A stretch of DNA of 49,056 bases from JBIOWF01 sp044868295 (GTDB lineage: Bacteria > Actinomycetota > Actinomycetes > Streptosporangiales > Streptosporangiaceae), in the NCBI GenBank assembly GCA_044868295.1, contig JBIOWF010000335.1, positions 1-49,056 of the forward strand. Reading direction: 5' to 3'. The translations under genes were made by a program, and so were the position numbers. This document shows, piece after piece, positions 7,513 to 15,242 of the stretch; positions within the stretch are counted from its first letter, which is position 1, and each line of letters begins with the position of its first letter. A model generated the notes under the pieces. The model did not search any database. It saw nothing but the letters and a program-made list of their open reading frames with translations, and was not told the origin of the DNA.

Positions 7513-9003
7513 ATGCCTACGGAGTTCCTGTTCCTCGGCGGCGCGGTGCTCGTCGCCCTTATCGTCCTCATCCTGCTGTTCAAGACCGTCTGGCGAGTCG
7601 CCGAGCCGAACGAGGCCCTGATCATCTCGGGTCTCGCCGCCCACTCCAGAAACGAGCTGGCCGACAGCCTCGGTTTCAAGATCGTCACAGGTAAGGGCAC
7701 CGCCGTCCTGCCGGGCTTCCAGACGGCCCGCCGGCTCCGCCTCGACAGCCGGGCGACCAACCTCCAGGTCTCCTGCGTGACCCAGCAGGGCATTCCGGTC
7801 CAGGTGCGCGGCGTCGTGATCTACAAGGTGGGCGACGACTTCGCGAGCATCGCCAACTCGGCCCGGCGTTTCCTCGACCAGCAGGACTCCATGAACGGCG
7901 CCATCCACGAGCTGTTCACCGGCCACCTGCGCTCGATCATCGGCAACCTGACCGTCGAGGACCTCATCCTCAACCGCGAGCGCCTCACCAGCGAGACCCG
8001 CAGCTCGGCCGCCGACGAGATGAGCAAGCTCGGCCTGGTGGTCGACTCGTTGCAGATCCAGGAGATCGACGACGAGACCGGCTACATCGTGAACCTCGGC
8101 AAGCCACACGCCGCGAAGATCGCCTCCGCGGCCCGCATCGCCGAGGCCCAGCGCGACCAGGAGGCCACCGAGGCCGAGCAGGTCGCCGCCGCGAAGAAGG
8201 CCGCCGCGATCCGCGAGTCCCAGATCCAGCAGGCCGGCTACCAGGCCGAGGTCGACCAGGCGTCGGCCAGGGCCAGGCAGGCCGGGCCGCTGTCGGAGGC
8301 CACCGCCCGCCAGGAGGTCGTCGTCCAGGAGACCAGGGCCGCCGAGCTGGAGGCCCAGCTCGCCGAGCAGCGGCTGCAGTCCCAGGTCCGCAAGCCCGCC
8401 GACGCCAAGGCGTACGAGACCGTGACGCTGTCCCAGGCCGACCGCGACGCGCGCATCGCCCAGGCCGAGGCCGAGGCGAGGGAGACCGAGCTGCGCGCCG
8501 TCGCGCAGGCCTCCCAGGTCAAGCAGGCGGCCGCGGCCGAGGCCGAGTCGGTACGGCTCCGCGGTGAGGCGGCCGCCGCCGCCACCCAGGCGACCGGTGT
8601 CGGTGACGCCGAGGCGGCCAAGGCACGCGGCCTTGCGGAGGCCGAGGCCGCGCGGGCTCGCGGTCTGGCGGAGGCCGAGGCGGCGCGGGCCAAGGGCCTG
8701 GCCGAAGCCGAGGCGATCCGAGCCCGGTCGCAGGCGCTGGCCGAGAACCAGGAAGCCGTCATCGCGCAGCAGCTCGCCGAGAACTGGCCGCAGATCGTCG
8801 AGGCCGGGGCGAAGGCCTTCGGCAACGTCGACCACATGGTGGTGCTGAACGGCGCGCAGGGCATCGAGGACATGCTCGCCAAGGCGCTGACCCTCGGTGG
8901 CACCGGCCTCGGCCTGGCCCGCTCACTCCTGGCCGGCTCGACGCCCGCCAGCCTCAACGGCGCCGAGCCCACCCCGGAGAAGGCGGCCGACCCCACCTCC
9001 TGA
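7513..9003 (+). CDS. floT: Flotillin / SPFH domain protein
   Basis: A 496-residue flotillin. An N-terminal membrane segment (about 6-24, FLGGAVLVALIVLILLF) is followed by the SPFH/band-7 domain (about 28-200, with VPVQVRG-type strand IPVQVRGVVIYKVGDD). A long Ala/Glu/Arg coiled coil runs from about 205 to 425, and the C-terminal region includes NVDHMVVLNGAQGIEDM. The coiled coil has a ten-residue repeat (ARGLAEAEAA) near 370-405. Flotillins scaffold membrane microdomains and interact with NfeD-like partners, which fits the small gene just upstream. A terminator hairpin lies directly after the stop. Confidence 0.93.
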   Translation: MPTEFLFLGGAVLVALIVLILLFKTVWRVAEPNEALIISGLAAHSRNELADSLGFKIVTGKGTAVLPGFQTARRLRLDSRATNLQVSCVTQQGIPVQVRGVVIYKVGDDFASIANSARRFLDQQDSMNGAIHELFTGHLRSIIGNLTVEDLILNRERLTSETRSSAADEMSKLGLVVDSLQIQEIDDETGYIVNLGKPHAAKIASAARIAEAQRDQEATEAEQVAAAKKAAAIRESQIQQAGYQAEVDQASARARQAGPLSEATARQEVVVQETRAAELEAQLAEQRLQSQVRKPADAKAYETVTLSQADRDARIAQAEAEARETELRAVAQASQVKQAAAAEAESVRLRGEAAAAATQATGVGDAEAAKARGLAEAEAARARGLAEAEAARAKGLAEAEAIRARSQALAENQEAVIAQQLAENWPQIVEAGAKAFGNVDHMVVLNGAQGIEDMLAKALTLGGTGLGLARSLLAGSTPASLNGAEPTPEKAADPTS

Positions 9004-9011
9004 CCTCGTGT

Positions 9012-9042
9012 ACGGCTCCCCCCAGTGTGCGGTGGGAGCCGT
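9012..9042 (+). terminator. Rho-independent-type hairpin after the flotillin gene
   Basis: A perfect 9-bp stem, ACGGCTCCC (9012-9020) pairing with GGGAGCCGT (9034-9042), with a 13-base loop. It begins 8 bases after the flotillin stop. There is no strong T-run, as is common in high-GC actinomycetes. Confidence 0.7.
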
Positions 9043-9116
9043 CTCCAGCAGGCCACGGCGACCAAGCAGCCGACCCCACCTCCTGACCGTCGGCCGCCGG
9101 ATTCGAGACCCGCCCT

Positions 9117-9187
9117 CGACTACACAAGGTCGTTTTGCCCATCGACATACCGGACAAAAGCGGTGATCGAAAAGGCTTGTGTAGTCG
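9117..9187 (+). repeat. 71-bp element with 12-bp inverted ends, copy A
   Basis: CGACTACACAAG (9117-9128) is the exact inverse of CTTGTGTAGTCG (9176-9187). The interior (CATCGACA, ACCGG.ACAAAA, CGGTGATCGAA) is shared with a second copy at 11718-11789 in the same orientation. Similarity extends right through AAAGGGGCGGCGGCC and left through GGCCGCCGG. This is a MITE-like or structured-RNA-like dispersed repeat; its family is not recognised. Confidence 0.85.
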
Positions 9188-9364
9188 AAAGGGGCGGCGG
9201 CCTCCCTCGAATGCCCTGTCGACCGGCACAGTCGCCAGCGCGGTCGTCGGGTTCACCGCCTACCCCTCGAACGCCCGCTGGCGACCGTCAATGTGATCTG
9301 GACAGCGAAGGCCGGGTCAACCGGCTGCCGTACCGTGGGGTCGTCGTCCTCGGGATCGACCGCC

Positions 9365-9433
9365 GCGTCGCGGGGGAGGTCGCCGTTACCGGCCCCGCTG
9401 CGTCGCGGGGGAGGTCGCCGTTACCGGCCCCGC
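9365..9433 (+). repeat. 35-bp tandem duplication
   Basis: Two identical 34-bp copies (9365-9398 and 9400-9433) start GCGTCGCGGGGGAGGTCGCC and are separated by one base. They lie in a stretch (9188-9700) where no frame gives a convincing protein. Both copies contain GTTACCGG. Confidence 0.9.
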
Positions 9434-9717
9434 CGATCGGCGTCCTGGAGCCGCTGGCTTCTCTTGCCCAGACCGCCGAGCCGCGCCCGTCGCCGCTCCC
9501 TTCGCGCGTCCCAGCCGCGACCTCTTCGCCACTATCGTCGTCATCAATTAGGCCCCTACCCGAACCCATGGTGCGGGCCGACACGCCTGCGAACACCGGC
9601 TTCAAGTAATTGCGCATCTTCGCAATTACGATCGCGTACGGAAAAGGAGGCCAGTGACCCGCATCGTGTGATCGGAACCGGGCGCTTGCGTGGCGGGCCA
9701 CCACAGGCAGGAGGACG

Positions 9718-10107
9718 ATGGAGCCACGTTCAGGCAGACGCGCACTCATGAAGGCGCCGCCGATAGCCGTGGGTGTCGTGCTCAGCGGGGCGCTGGTATG
9801 GCAGGCGTCAAACTCGGCGTCCTCACCGGCCGGCATCGGGCGGGCCGGATCTGCTTGGATCAGCGGTGAGGCGGCCGGGCAGGCGATGTCCACAGGAAGC
9901 GGCACCGTTGCCAGAGCCACAGAGCCACAGAGCCACAGAGCCACGGTGCGTCCAGCCGCCCGTAACCGGCCCGGCTTCCAGCCGGCCCGCGATATGGGTC
10001 TCCTCCTGGGGATCGGCGGCCGTCGACATCAGCCAGTACATCGTGCTGACGATCGAGACCGGTGTTCAAGGTGCAGCCGCCGCCGGCTGCGACGGATTCG
10101 CCGCTGA
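9718..10107 (+). CDS. Putative exported protein with an internal 8-bp repeat (probably out of frame)
   Basis: A GGAGG site precedes the ATG. The first 40 residues look like a secretion signal: an Arg-rich start, then IAVGVVLSGALVWQAS and a Ser/Ala/Gly linker. At residues about 65-75 the gene crosses four copies of CAGAGCCA. After the repeat the frame becomes Arg-rich and unlike a natural protein, while frame 2 continues with good codon usage to 10312. The present product is therefore likely a truncated or nonsense protein. No family is recognised. Confidence 0.4.
   Translation: MEPRSGRRALMKAPPIAVGVVLSGALVWQASNSASSPAGIGRAGSAWISGEAAGQAMSTGSGTVARATEPQSHRATVRPAARNRPGFQPARDMGLLLGIGGRRHQPVHRADDRDRCSRCSRRRLRRIRR
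9912..9943 (+). repeat. (CAGAGCCA)4 short tandem repeat inside an ORF
   Basis: Four perfect 8-bp units (9912-9943). Because 8 is not a multiple of three, each gain or loss changes the reading frame. Gain of one unit or loss of two would join the signal-peptide ORF starting at 9718 to the frame-2 ORF ending at 10312. Confidence 0.9.
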
Positions 10108-10312
10108 CCGCATCGCCTTTCAGGGAACCCTCGCCCAGCTGGTTTCCAGCTCCTCTTCTTGGGCGACGGATGTGCATGGCGCACCGCTGATTCCTTCTGG
10201 TCTGATCAGATCTCTGCGCTATATCTGGACTACGAATCCGGCCATGCCGGGCAGTACTCGGCACGGCTCGATCATGGATGTGGCGTTTGTCTATAAGGGG
10301 CAGAGCGGTTGA
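9944..10312 (+). pseudogene. Possible downstream half of the 9718 gene, in another frame
   Basis: Frame 2 reads IWVSSWGSAAVDISQYIVL and continues through TGVQGAAAAGCDGFAADRIA and GTLAQLVSSSSSWATDVHG, stopping at 10312. Third-position GC is high up to about 10160 and then falls. It has no ribosome site of its own. It may be the continuation of the exported protein that starts at 9718, separated by the 8-bp repeat, or a decayed fragment. No known domain is recognised. Confidence 0.3.
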
Positions 10313-10549
10313 GACGGCGGCTTCCCCAGTGGGCGCAGCGCAGGTTGCATCGTTCGGTGATTTTGGACGAGGGCCTTGCGTTCCCGGTCCCCGACCGAAG
10401 TGCGAAAATAGCACGAGCTGGCATGGGTGCTGACGATCAAAGAACGCTTCATCTGCGTGTCCTCCACGAAATGCTCTTTGCAGGACGTACGGCGGGAGCT
10501 TCGTGCACGGTGCATGCGCCGCTGGCCTGGATCGGGGTAGCGGGCGTGA

Positions 10550-10846
10550 TCATCGAGCCTGGCCTGAGAGAATCCGAGTCCAGAGATCATGTACCCGGCC
10601 CGCTAGGGACCGATCCGTCTCCAGCACGACCCGGCCCTCGATGCTTTGGTGAGTGCGGCGGACATACAGCAGGCCGCCGCCTTGGCAAAGTTCGTACACG
10701 GCCTGATGGGGATCGCACCCACACGTGAAGGCGAGAACCCGGATGCGATCAGTCCGGCGGGGCGGCTCCTGCCATTTGACGCGAACGAAGCCTTTCAGGG
10801 GTTTTGCGGCGTGAACGCCCTGGCATCCGGATTCGATCGTGGTCAT
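10550..10846 (-). CDS. Small conserved-type actinobacterial protein (YELCQGGG motif)
   Basis: A 98-residue protein. The second half, YELCQGGGLLYVRRT followed by ETDRSLAGRVHDLWTRILSG, resembles a family of small hypothetical proteins recalled from many actinomycetes. Its function is unknown. It has Cys-rich spacing (TCGC, LCQ). Its start overlaps the stop of the upstream partner by ATGA (10843-10846), so the two are translationally coupled. The pair sits next to a DUF5753 regulator fragment, a setting common for such small genes. Confidence 0.55.
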   Translation of the reverse strand: MTTIESGCQGVHAAKPLKGFVRVKWQEPPRRTDRIRVLAFTCGCDPHQAVYELCQGGGLLYVRRTHQSIEGRVVLETDRSLAGRVHDLWTRILSGQAR

Positions 10847-11136
10847 TGGGCCGACTCGGCGCGGCGTTCCATTTCAGCGATCAGCCCGAGCAGGCTGTTC
10901 TTGTCGTCAGCGTCGATGGTTCGATGCGCGTCGGCGTGGAAGGCAGCCTCGGAGAACTCCCGCTCGCGCGTGGCCCACAGGCGGCCGATGCCACTCCGCC
11001 AGATCCGCCAACCGGAGTGGGCCGGTGTGGATGTGTGATCGTCTGCGTCCGTGGATCTCACGGCAGGACTGCGGGCACACCTGCGTCCTGGAAGATCGAC
11101 ATCTAGCGCCAGGTCCGGAAGTCTCTCAGGGGTCAT
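10843..11136 (-). CDS. Small conserved-type protein (GWRIWRS...GRLWATR motif)
   Basis: A 97-residue protein whose last 60 residues, from SGWRIWRSGIGRLWATRERE to HRTIDADDKNSLLGLIAEME, look like a natural alpha/beta domain. It resembles small actinobacterial proteins with a WRIWRSD..GRWWATR pattern. Function unknown. The N-terminal 35 residues are less convincing, so the true start may lie downstream. It precedes and overlaps the 10550 gene by four bases. It diverges from the DUF5753 fragment at 11185 with only 48 bases between. Confidence 0.55.
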   Translation of the reverse strand: MTPERLPDLALDVDLPGRRCARSPAVRSTDADDHTSTPAHSGWRIWRSGIGRLWATREREFSEAAFHADAHRTIDADDKNSLLGLIAEMERRAESAQ

Positions 11137-11184
11137 GCTGTGACGGTAGGGGCCAGGGCAGCCTGCGATCTATAAAGTTTCGAG

Positions 11185-11565
11185 ATGTTGCTTGGAGATC
11201 CACCTGAAGGCGTCGCATGCCCTCTAGTGAGGGGAGCTCCAGCTATGGTGAAGCAACTTCTAGCAACAACGCGCAATATGATCGATCAGCTCAACCGGCT
11301 CGTCGAGTTGTCACGCCTGCCACAGATCAGCCTCGGCATCATTTCCTCACGCACGACACCTTTGGTGATGCCTCCAGAGAGCTTCTGGCTCTACGACACC
11401 GATCAAGTCCGGGTCGACACCATCCCCGGCCAGATCCGAATCAAGGCACCCACCGACGTCGGTCTTTACGAGAAGGCGTTTGCCCGGCTCGCCAAATCGG
11501 CCGTCGTAGGTGACGCTGCGAGGGACATCATCAGCCAAGCCGTCCGCGAGTTCGAAGCAACGTGA
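11185..11565 (+). pseudogene. C-terminal DUF5753 fragment of an XRE-family regulator
   Basis: The 126 residues match the effector half of Scr1/XRE-DUF5753 regulators: MIDQLNRLVELSRLPQISLG, then MPPESFWLYDTDQVRVDT and DVGLYEKAFARLAKSAV. The N-terminal helix-turn-helix (about 90 residues) and the start of DUF5753 are absent, and no DUF397 partner follows. It is therefore a truncated remnant, though an ORF remains open. Codon GC is lower than in flanking genes. Confidence 0.7.
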
Positions 11566-11717
11566 CGCAATGTTGTCGGGCGGGGTAATTCAAGTAAGGG
11601 GCTCCGGCTGTCGGTGTTCGTGGTGCCCTACCTTGTCGCGTGGCTGGTCGTGCTGAGGCTCACGACCTACCGCTCGGATCGGCCGCCGGGATCCATACGC
11701 CCTAGGGCCGCCCTCCA

Positions 11718-11789
11718 CGACTACACAAGGCCGATTCGTCCATCGACAAACCGGGACAAAAACGGTGATCGAACGGGCTTGTGTAGTCG
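11718..11789 (+). repeat. 72-bp element with 12-bp inverted ends, copy B
   Basis: The same inverted ends as copy A: CGACTACACAAG at 11718-11729 and CTTGTGTAGTCG at 11778-11789. The interior differs from copy A at a handful of positions plus a one-base indel. It lies 25 bases after the 3' end of the glycosyltransferase gene that is read from the other strand. Copies A and B are direct repeats enclosing a 2.5-kb poorly coding region. Confidence 0.85.
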
Positions 11790-11813
11790 AAAGGGGCGGC
11801 GGCCCCCTTTCTG

Positions 11814-13880
11814 TCAGATCAGGACGTGGGGTTCGGGGTTGCCGGCGAAGGTGAATTGGGCGTTGCGGAGGAGTTTGTAGTCGGCGGCCTGCCAGGTGTG
11901 GGCTTTGGCGTCGGAGCCGCGCATGTAGACGAAGTTGAAGCGGTCGGCCGAGTAGATTCGCACGCCCTCTTCCTTGCATCGCCGTACGAGACGGGTGTCC
12001 TCGCCCGCGTTGACCGGCTCGAAGGGGAAGGAACGGAGCAGATCGGCCCTGGCCACGATGGTGGCGCCCTGCACCAGGTGGGCGTAGCGGTGCTCCAGGC
12101 CGGGCAGGCGGAAGACGGTCACGTTCTGGTCCGGGAAGTAGGTGTAGTGGGCGCCCTTGCCGACCATGTCGGCGTCGGCGTAGTCGAACGCCCGGACCAG
12201 GTCGGACAGGTAGTGCTCGCCGTAGATGTTGTCGTCGTCCATCTTGGCGATCAGCTCGCCCTCCGCGTGGCCGATGCCGTGGTTGAGCACCTCGCCGAGC
12301 GTCCAGGCGGGATCGGCCGAGAGCACCTTCACGGCGGGCACGCCCGCGGCCAGGGCCTTGTCCCGGATCACCGCGGCGTCCTCGGACAGGCCGTGGAGCA
12401 CGAGGATCAGCTCCAGATTCCGGTGCCGTTGCCGCGCGACCTGGGAGATCGCGTGCTCCAGTTGCCCGGCCCGGTTGGTGGGCAGCACGACCGACACCGA
12501 ACGTGAACGAGACGCGACCGGGCGGCCCAGGTCACCCAGGATCTGGTCGACGCGGTGGGAGAAGAGGTGCTTGTCGAACACCTCACGCATGGCCAGATGG
12601 CCCTGCCGGGCCCGCAACTCGGGGCTGTTGATGAAGTACAGCGCCCGGTTGTAGGCCTCCTCCTGCGAGTGGGCGACCGGGATCAGCGGCCCGAAGGTGT
12701 CCTCGATTGCGCGTGACCAGCCGGAGAGCACGGTCGTGGAGCAGGCCGACAGCTCGAAGACCCGGCGGGCGCACATCGTCGGGGAGTCGATCACCGAGTT
12801 CACGTTCAGGAAGACCTTGTACATCTTGTACGCGGCCAGCATCTGCTCGTACGGCAGTTCGCCGACGATGTGGGGGCGGTACTCCTCGGGCCAGGCGTAC
12901 TTGTCGTCCACCGTCCCGTTGCGGGCGAAGATGTGCAGGCCGAGCTCGCGGGTGGGGGCGAGGACGGTCTCCATCTGCTCGCGCCGCTCGGGGTGTTTGT
13001 CGCGGAAGTACATGCCGCCGAAGACGATGTCGTACGTCCGGCCCTGCTTGGTCTGGATCGGGTTGTGGATCCTCGGCTGGGCGGCGAACTGCAGCACGCC
13101 CACTCGATCATGTCCCAGGATTTCGCGATATTTCGGGATCATGTCGCCGTCGCACGTGTACACGTAGTCGAACAGCTTGGCCGTGTCGATGAAGAAGTCG
13201 AAGTTGGGCGGGTCCTCCTTGTTCCAGAAGACCGTTGGGATGCCCTCCGCGCGGCACCAGGCGAGCAGGTCGCGCAGCTCCTGCTTGGGCGCCTTCGTCC
13301 CGGTCATCTGGTAGCGCCAGCGGCCCTGGTTGCCATGCCATGCCGATTCGCAGAACAGCACCTCCGGCCGTTTCTCCGCGAAGATCTCCCGCCAGTCGGT
13401 CAGGCCGAACTCGATCTGGTCCCACTCGTATTTGAAGGCCATCCGGGAGAAGTCGTCCAGGATCACGGCGACGCGCAGGTCCGGCCGGACCACGGGGCCG
13501 TCCGGCCACTGCAACGTGGGGATCTTGACCTCGGGGCCCTTCGCCTCGGCGAGCTCGGTCGCCTCGACCACCGACATCGGCGCCTTCGGGCTCTTCCTGC
13601 CCTTCATCGCCTTGCTCAGGTCGCGCGGGAGCCGTACGAAACGGGCCGGTTTGGCGGCACCGGTGAGGGCCTGGGCCACCCGGTAGGGGCGCTGGGTCTG
13701 GGTGGCCTTGAGCTTCCAGATGGCGTAGTCGGCGCGGGCCTCCTGCGTCGCCAGCTTCTTCTCCAGCTCGCGGATCCGCTGCTCGTAGCGCTCGACGACC
13801 TTGCGCTCCTCGGGCAGCCAGTTCGCGGGTCCGAGGCGCTGGAAACGCGGCTCGTCCGGAGTCTCGTTGGTCTCAGCCAT
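11814..13880 (-). CDS. Two-domain glycosyltransferase (CgeB-like GT-B plus GT2)
   Basis: A 688-residue protein. Residues about 22-60 are a charged coiled coil (EERKVVERYEQRIRELEKKL). Residues about 140-440 resemble the CgeB/spore-protein glycosyltransferase domain (TVFWNKEDPPNFDFF, DIVFGGMYFRDKHPERREQM, SPTMCARRVFELSAC). Residues about 460-688 form a GT2 domain with VVLPTNRAGQLEHAI, the metal-binding MDDDN motif and a ...AGEDTRLVRRC acceptor segment. It probably adds sugars to a surface polymer. It is transcribed away from wecB's promoter region and in the same direction as wecB. An AAGGGGAAAG site precedes the ATG. Confidence 0.85.
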   Translation of the reverse strand: MAETNETPDEPRFQRLGPANWLPEERKVVERYEQRIRELEKKLATQEARADYAIWKLKATQTQRPYRVAQALTGAAKPARFVRLPRDLSKAMKGRKSPKAPMSVVEATELAEAKGPEVKIPTLQWPDGPVVRPDLRVAVILDDFSRMAFKYEWDQIEFGLTDWREIFAEKRPEVLFCESAWHGNQGRWRYQMTGTKAPKQELRDLLAWCRAEGIPTVFWNKEDPPNFDFFIDTAKLFDYVYTCDGDMIPKYREILGHDRVGVLQFAAQPRIHNPIQTKQGRTYDIVFGGMYFRDKHPERREQMETVLAPTRELGLHIFARNGTVDDKYAWPEEYRPHIVGELPYEQMLAAYKMYKVFLNVNSVIDSPTMCARRVFELSACSTTVLSGWSRAIEDTFGPLIPVAHSQEEAYNRALYFINSPELRARQGHLAMREVFDKHLFSHRVDQILGDLGRPVASRSRSVSVVLPTNRAGQLEHAISQVARQRHRNLELILVLHGLSEDAAVIRDKALAAGVPAVKVLSADPAWTLGEVLNHGIGHAEGELIAKMDDDNIYGEHYLSDLVRAFDYADADMVGKGAHYTYFPDQNVTVFRLPGLEHRYAHLVQGATIVARADLLRSFPFEPVNAGEDTRLVRRCKEEGVRIYSADRFNFVYMRGSDAKAHTWQAADYKLLRNAQFTFAGNPEPHVLI

Positions 13881-14044
13881 GCTTTCCCCTTAAGGCGAAG
13901 AGCCATCGTACGGCCTGCGCCGCCACCTTTGAGGTGCTTTGTACGGATTGTGTCACTCGTGCTGATCGCGGCCCCACGGCTTGCGGCACCCAGGCCATGT
14001 CACCGCAGGCCACGCCAGGGCCGGATCACGGCGGATACGGCGGA

Positions 14045-14071
14045 TTACGTCACAGCGTTTACGTCACAGCG
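14045..14071 (-). repeat. 14-bp period duplication containing the wecB stop codon
   Basis: TTACGTCACAGCG occurs at 14045-14057 and again at 14059-14071. On the reverse strand the wecB stop TAA lies in the second copy, and a second TAA in the same context follows 14 bases downstream. Confidence 0.8.
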
Positions 14072-15186
14072 CCGCGGGCGGCGGGGGAGAGGTTGTCGCC
14101 ACGCAGCCAGGCGGCGACGACCCGGGCGATGCGCGGGCCGGACTGACCGTCCCAGAGCGGCGGAAGCTCGCCGCTGGGGGTGGCCGCCCCGTCCGCCAGC
14201 GCCTTCTCCGCGGCGGCGGGCAGTTGCGTGGGGGTGACGAGCCGGTTCGTGCCGTGGGTCACCGTGATCGGCCGCTCGGTGTTGGGGCGCACGGTCAGGC
14301 ACGGCACGCCGAGCATCGTGGTCTCCTCCTGGACGCCGCCGGAGTCGGTGACGACCAGCGCCGCGCCGCGGACCAGGGAGAGGAAGTCGACGTATCCGAG
14401 CGGGTCCACGATCTTCAGGTTCGAGCGGTCCACCAGCCCGGCGTCCGCCAGCCGTTGCCGGCCGCGCGGGTGCAGCGGCACGATGATCGGCACCTGCTCG
14501 GCGACCCCGAGCACCGCGTCCACGAGTTCGCGGGCCGACTCCGGGTCGTCCACGTTGGCGGGCCGGTGGAGCGTGGCGACGGCGTAGCGGCCGGAGACGC
14601 CGAGGCGTTCCTGGACCGGCGCCGGGTCGAGCTTCGGCAGCGCGGAGAAGAGGCTGTCGATCATCGGGTTGCCGACGAGGTGCACCCGGGCCGGGTCCAC
14701 GCCCTCGTTGGACAGGTGCGAGAGGGCGTCGGGGCTGGTCGCGAACAGGATGTCGGCGAGGGCGTCGGTGACGACCCGGTTGACCTCCTCGGGCATCGAG
14801 CGGTCGAAGGAGCGCAGGCCCGCCTCCACGTGCGCGGTGGGGACGTGCAGCTTGGCGCAGACCAGGATCGCCGCGAGCGTGGAGTTCACGTCGCCGTAGA
14901 CGACGACCAGCGAGGGGTTGTGCTGCTGCACCACATCTTCGAGGCCGACGAGGAGTGCGGCGGTCTGCCGGGCGTGTGATCCGGAGCCGACGCCGAGATT
15001 GGCGATCGGCTCGGGCAGGCCCAGGTCGGCGAAGAACACGTCCGACATCAGCGCGTCGTAGTGCTGGCCGGTGTGCACGATGCCCTGCCGGACCCCGAGT
15101 TCGGTCAGCCCGCGCACCACCGGGGCGGCCTTGACGAAGTTGGGCCGGGCGCCCAGCACGTGCAGGACGAGGGGGTTGTCCCTCAT
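14059..15186 (-). CDS. wecB: UDP-N-acetylglucosamine 2-epimerase (non-hydrolysing)
   Basis: A 375-residue protein, the usual length of the family. Motifs in order: VLGARPNFVKAAP, VHTGQHYDALMSD, VYGDVNSTLA, HVEAGLRSFDRSMPEEVNR, ATLHRPANVD, VTDSGGVQEE and PNTERPITVTHGTN. These include the conserved Asp, Glu and His catalytic positions. The enzyme interconverts UDP-GlcNAc and UDP-ManNAc in the cytoplasm. WecC, which oxidises UDP-ManNAc, is encoded 2 kb away on the other strand, so together they should supply UDP-ManNAcA. The start is 56 bases from the divergent GT4 gene. Confidence 0.95.
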   Translation of the reverse strand: MRDNPLVLHVLGARPNFVKAAPVVRGLTELGVRQGIVHTGQHYDALMSDVFFADLGLPEPIANLGVGSGSHARQTAALLVGLEDVVQQHNPSLVVVYGDVNSTLAAILVCAKLHVPTAHVEAGLRSFDRSMPEEVNRVVTDALADILFATSPDALSHLSNEGVDPARVHLVGNPMIDSLFSALPKLDPAPVQERLGVSGRYAVATLHRPANVDDPESARELVDAVLGVAEQVPIIVPLHPRGRQRLADAGLVDRSNLKIVDPLGYVDFLSLVRGAALVVTDSGGVQEETTMLGVPCLTVRPNTERPITVTHGTNRLVTPTQLPAAAEKALADGAATPSGELPPLWDGQSGPRIARVVAAWLRGDNLSPAARGAVT

Positions 15187-15242
15187 TGACCTCGCCTTTC
15201 ATCTGGGACTGGGGCAAACGTTGCCTATGGTACGGTCACGCC

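Noticed and set aside
7462..8835. Long reverse open frame opposite the flotillin gene
   Set aside because: Gly/Leu/Arg-rich composition produced by the antisense of an Ala/Glu coiled coil; the forward gene has full domain support.
9060..9120. tRNA-like GATTCGAGACC segment
   Set aside because: No cloverleaf can be drawn around it; it belongs to the flank of the 71-bp element.
14045..15217. Second long reverse frame overlapping wecB
   Set aside because: Arg/Pro-rich shadow of wecB in another frame; wecB has all family motifs.
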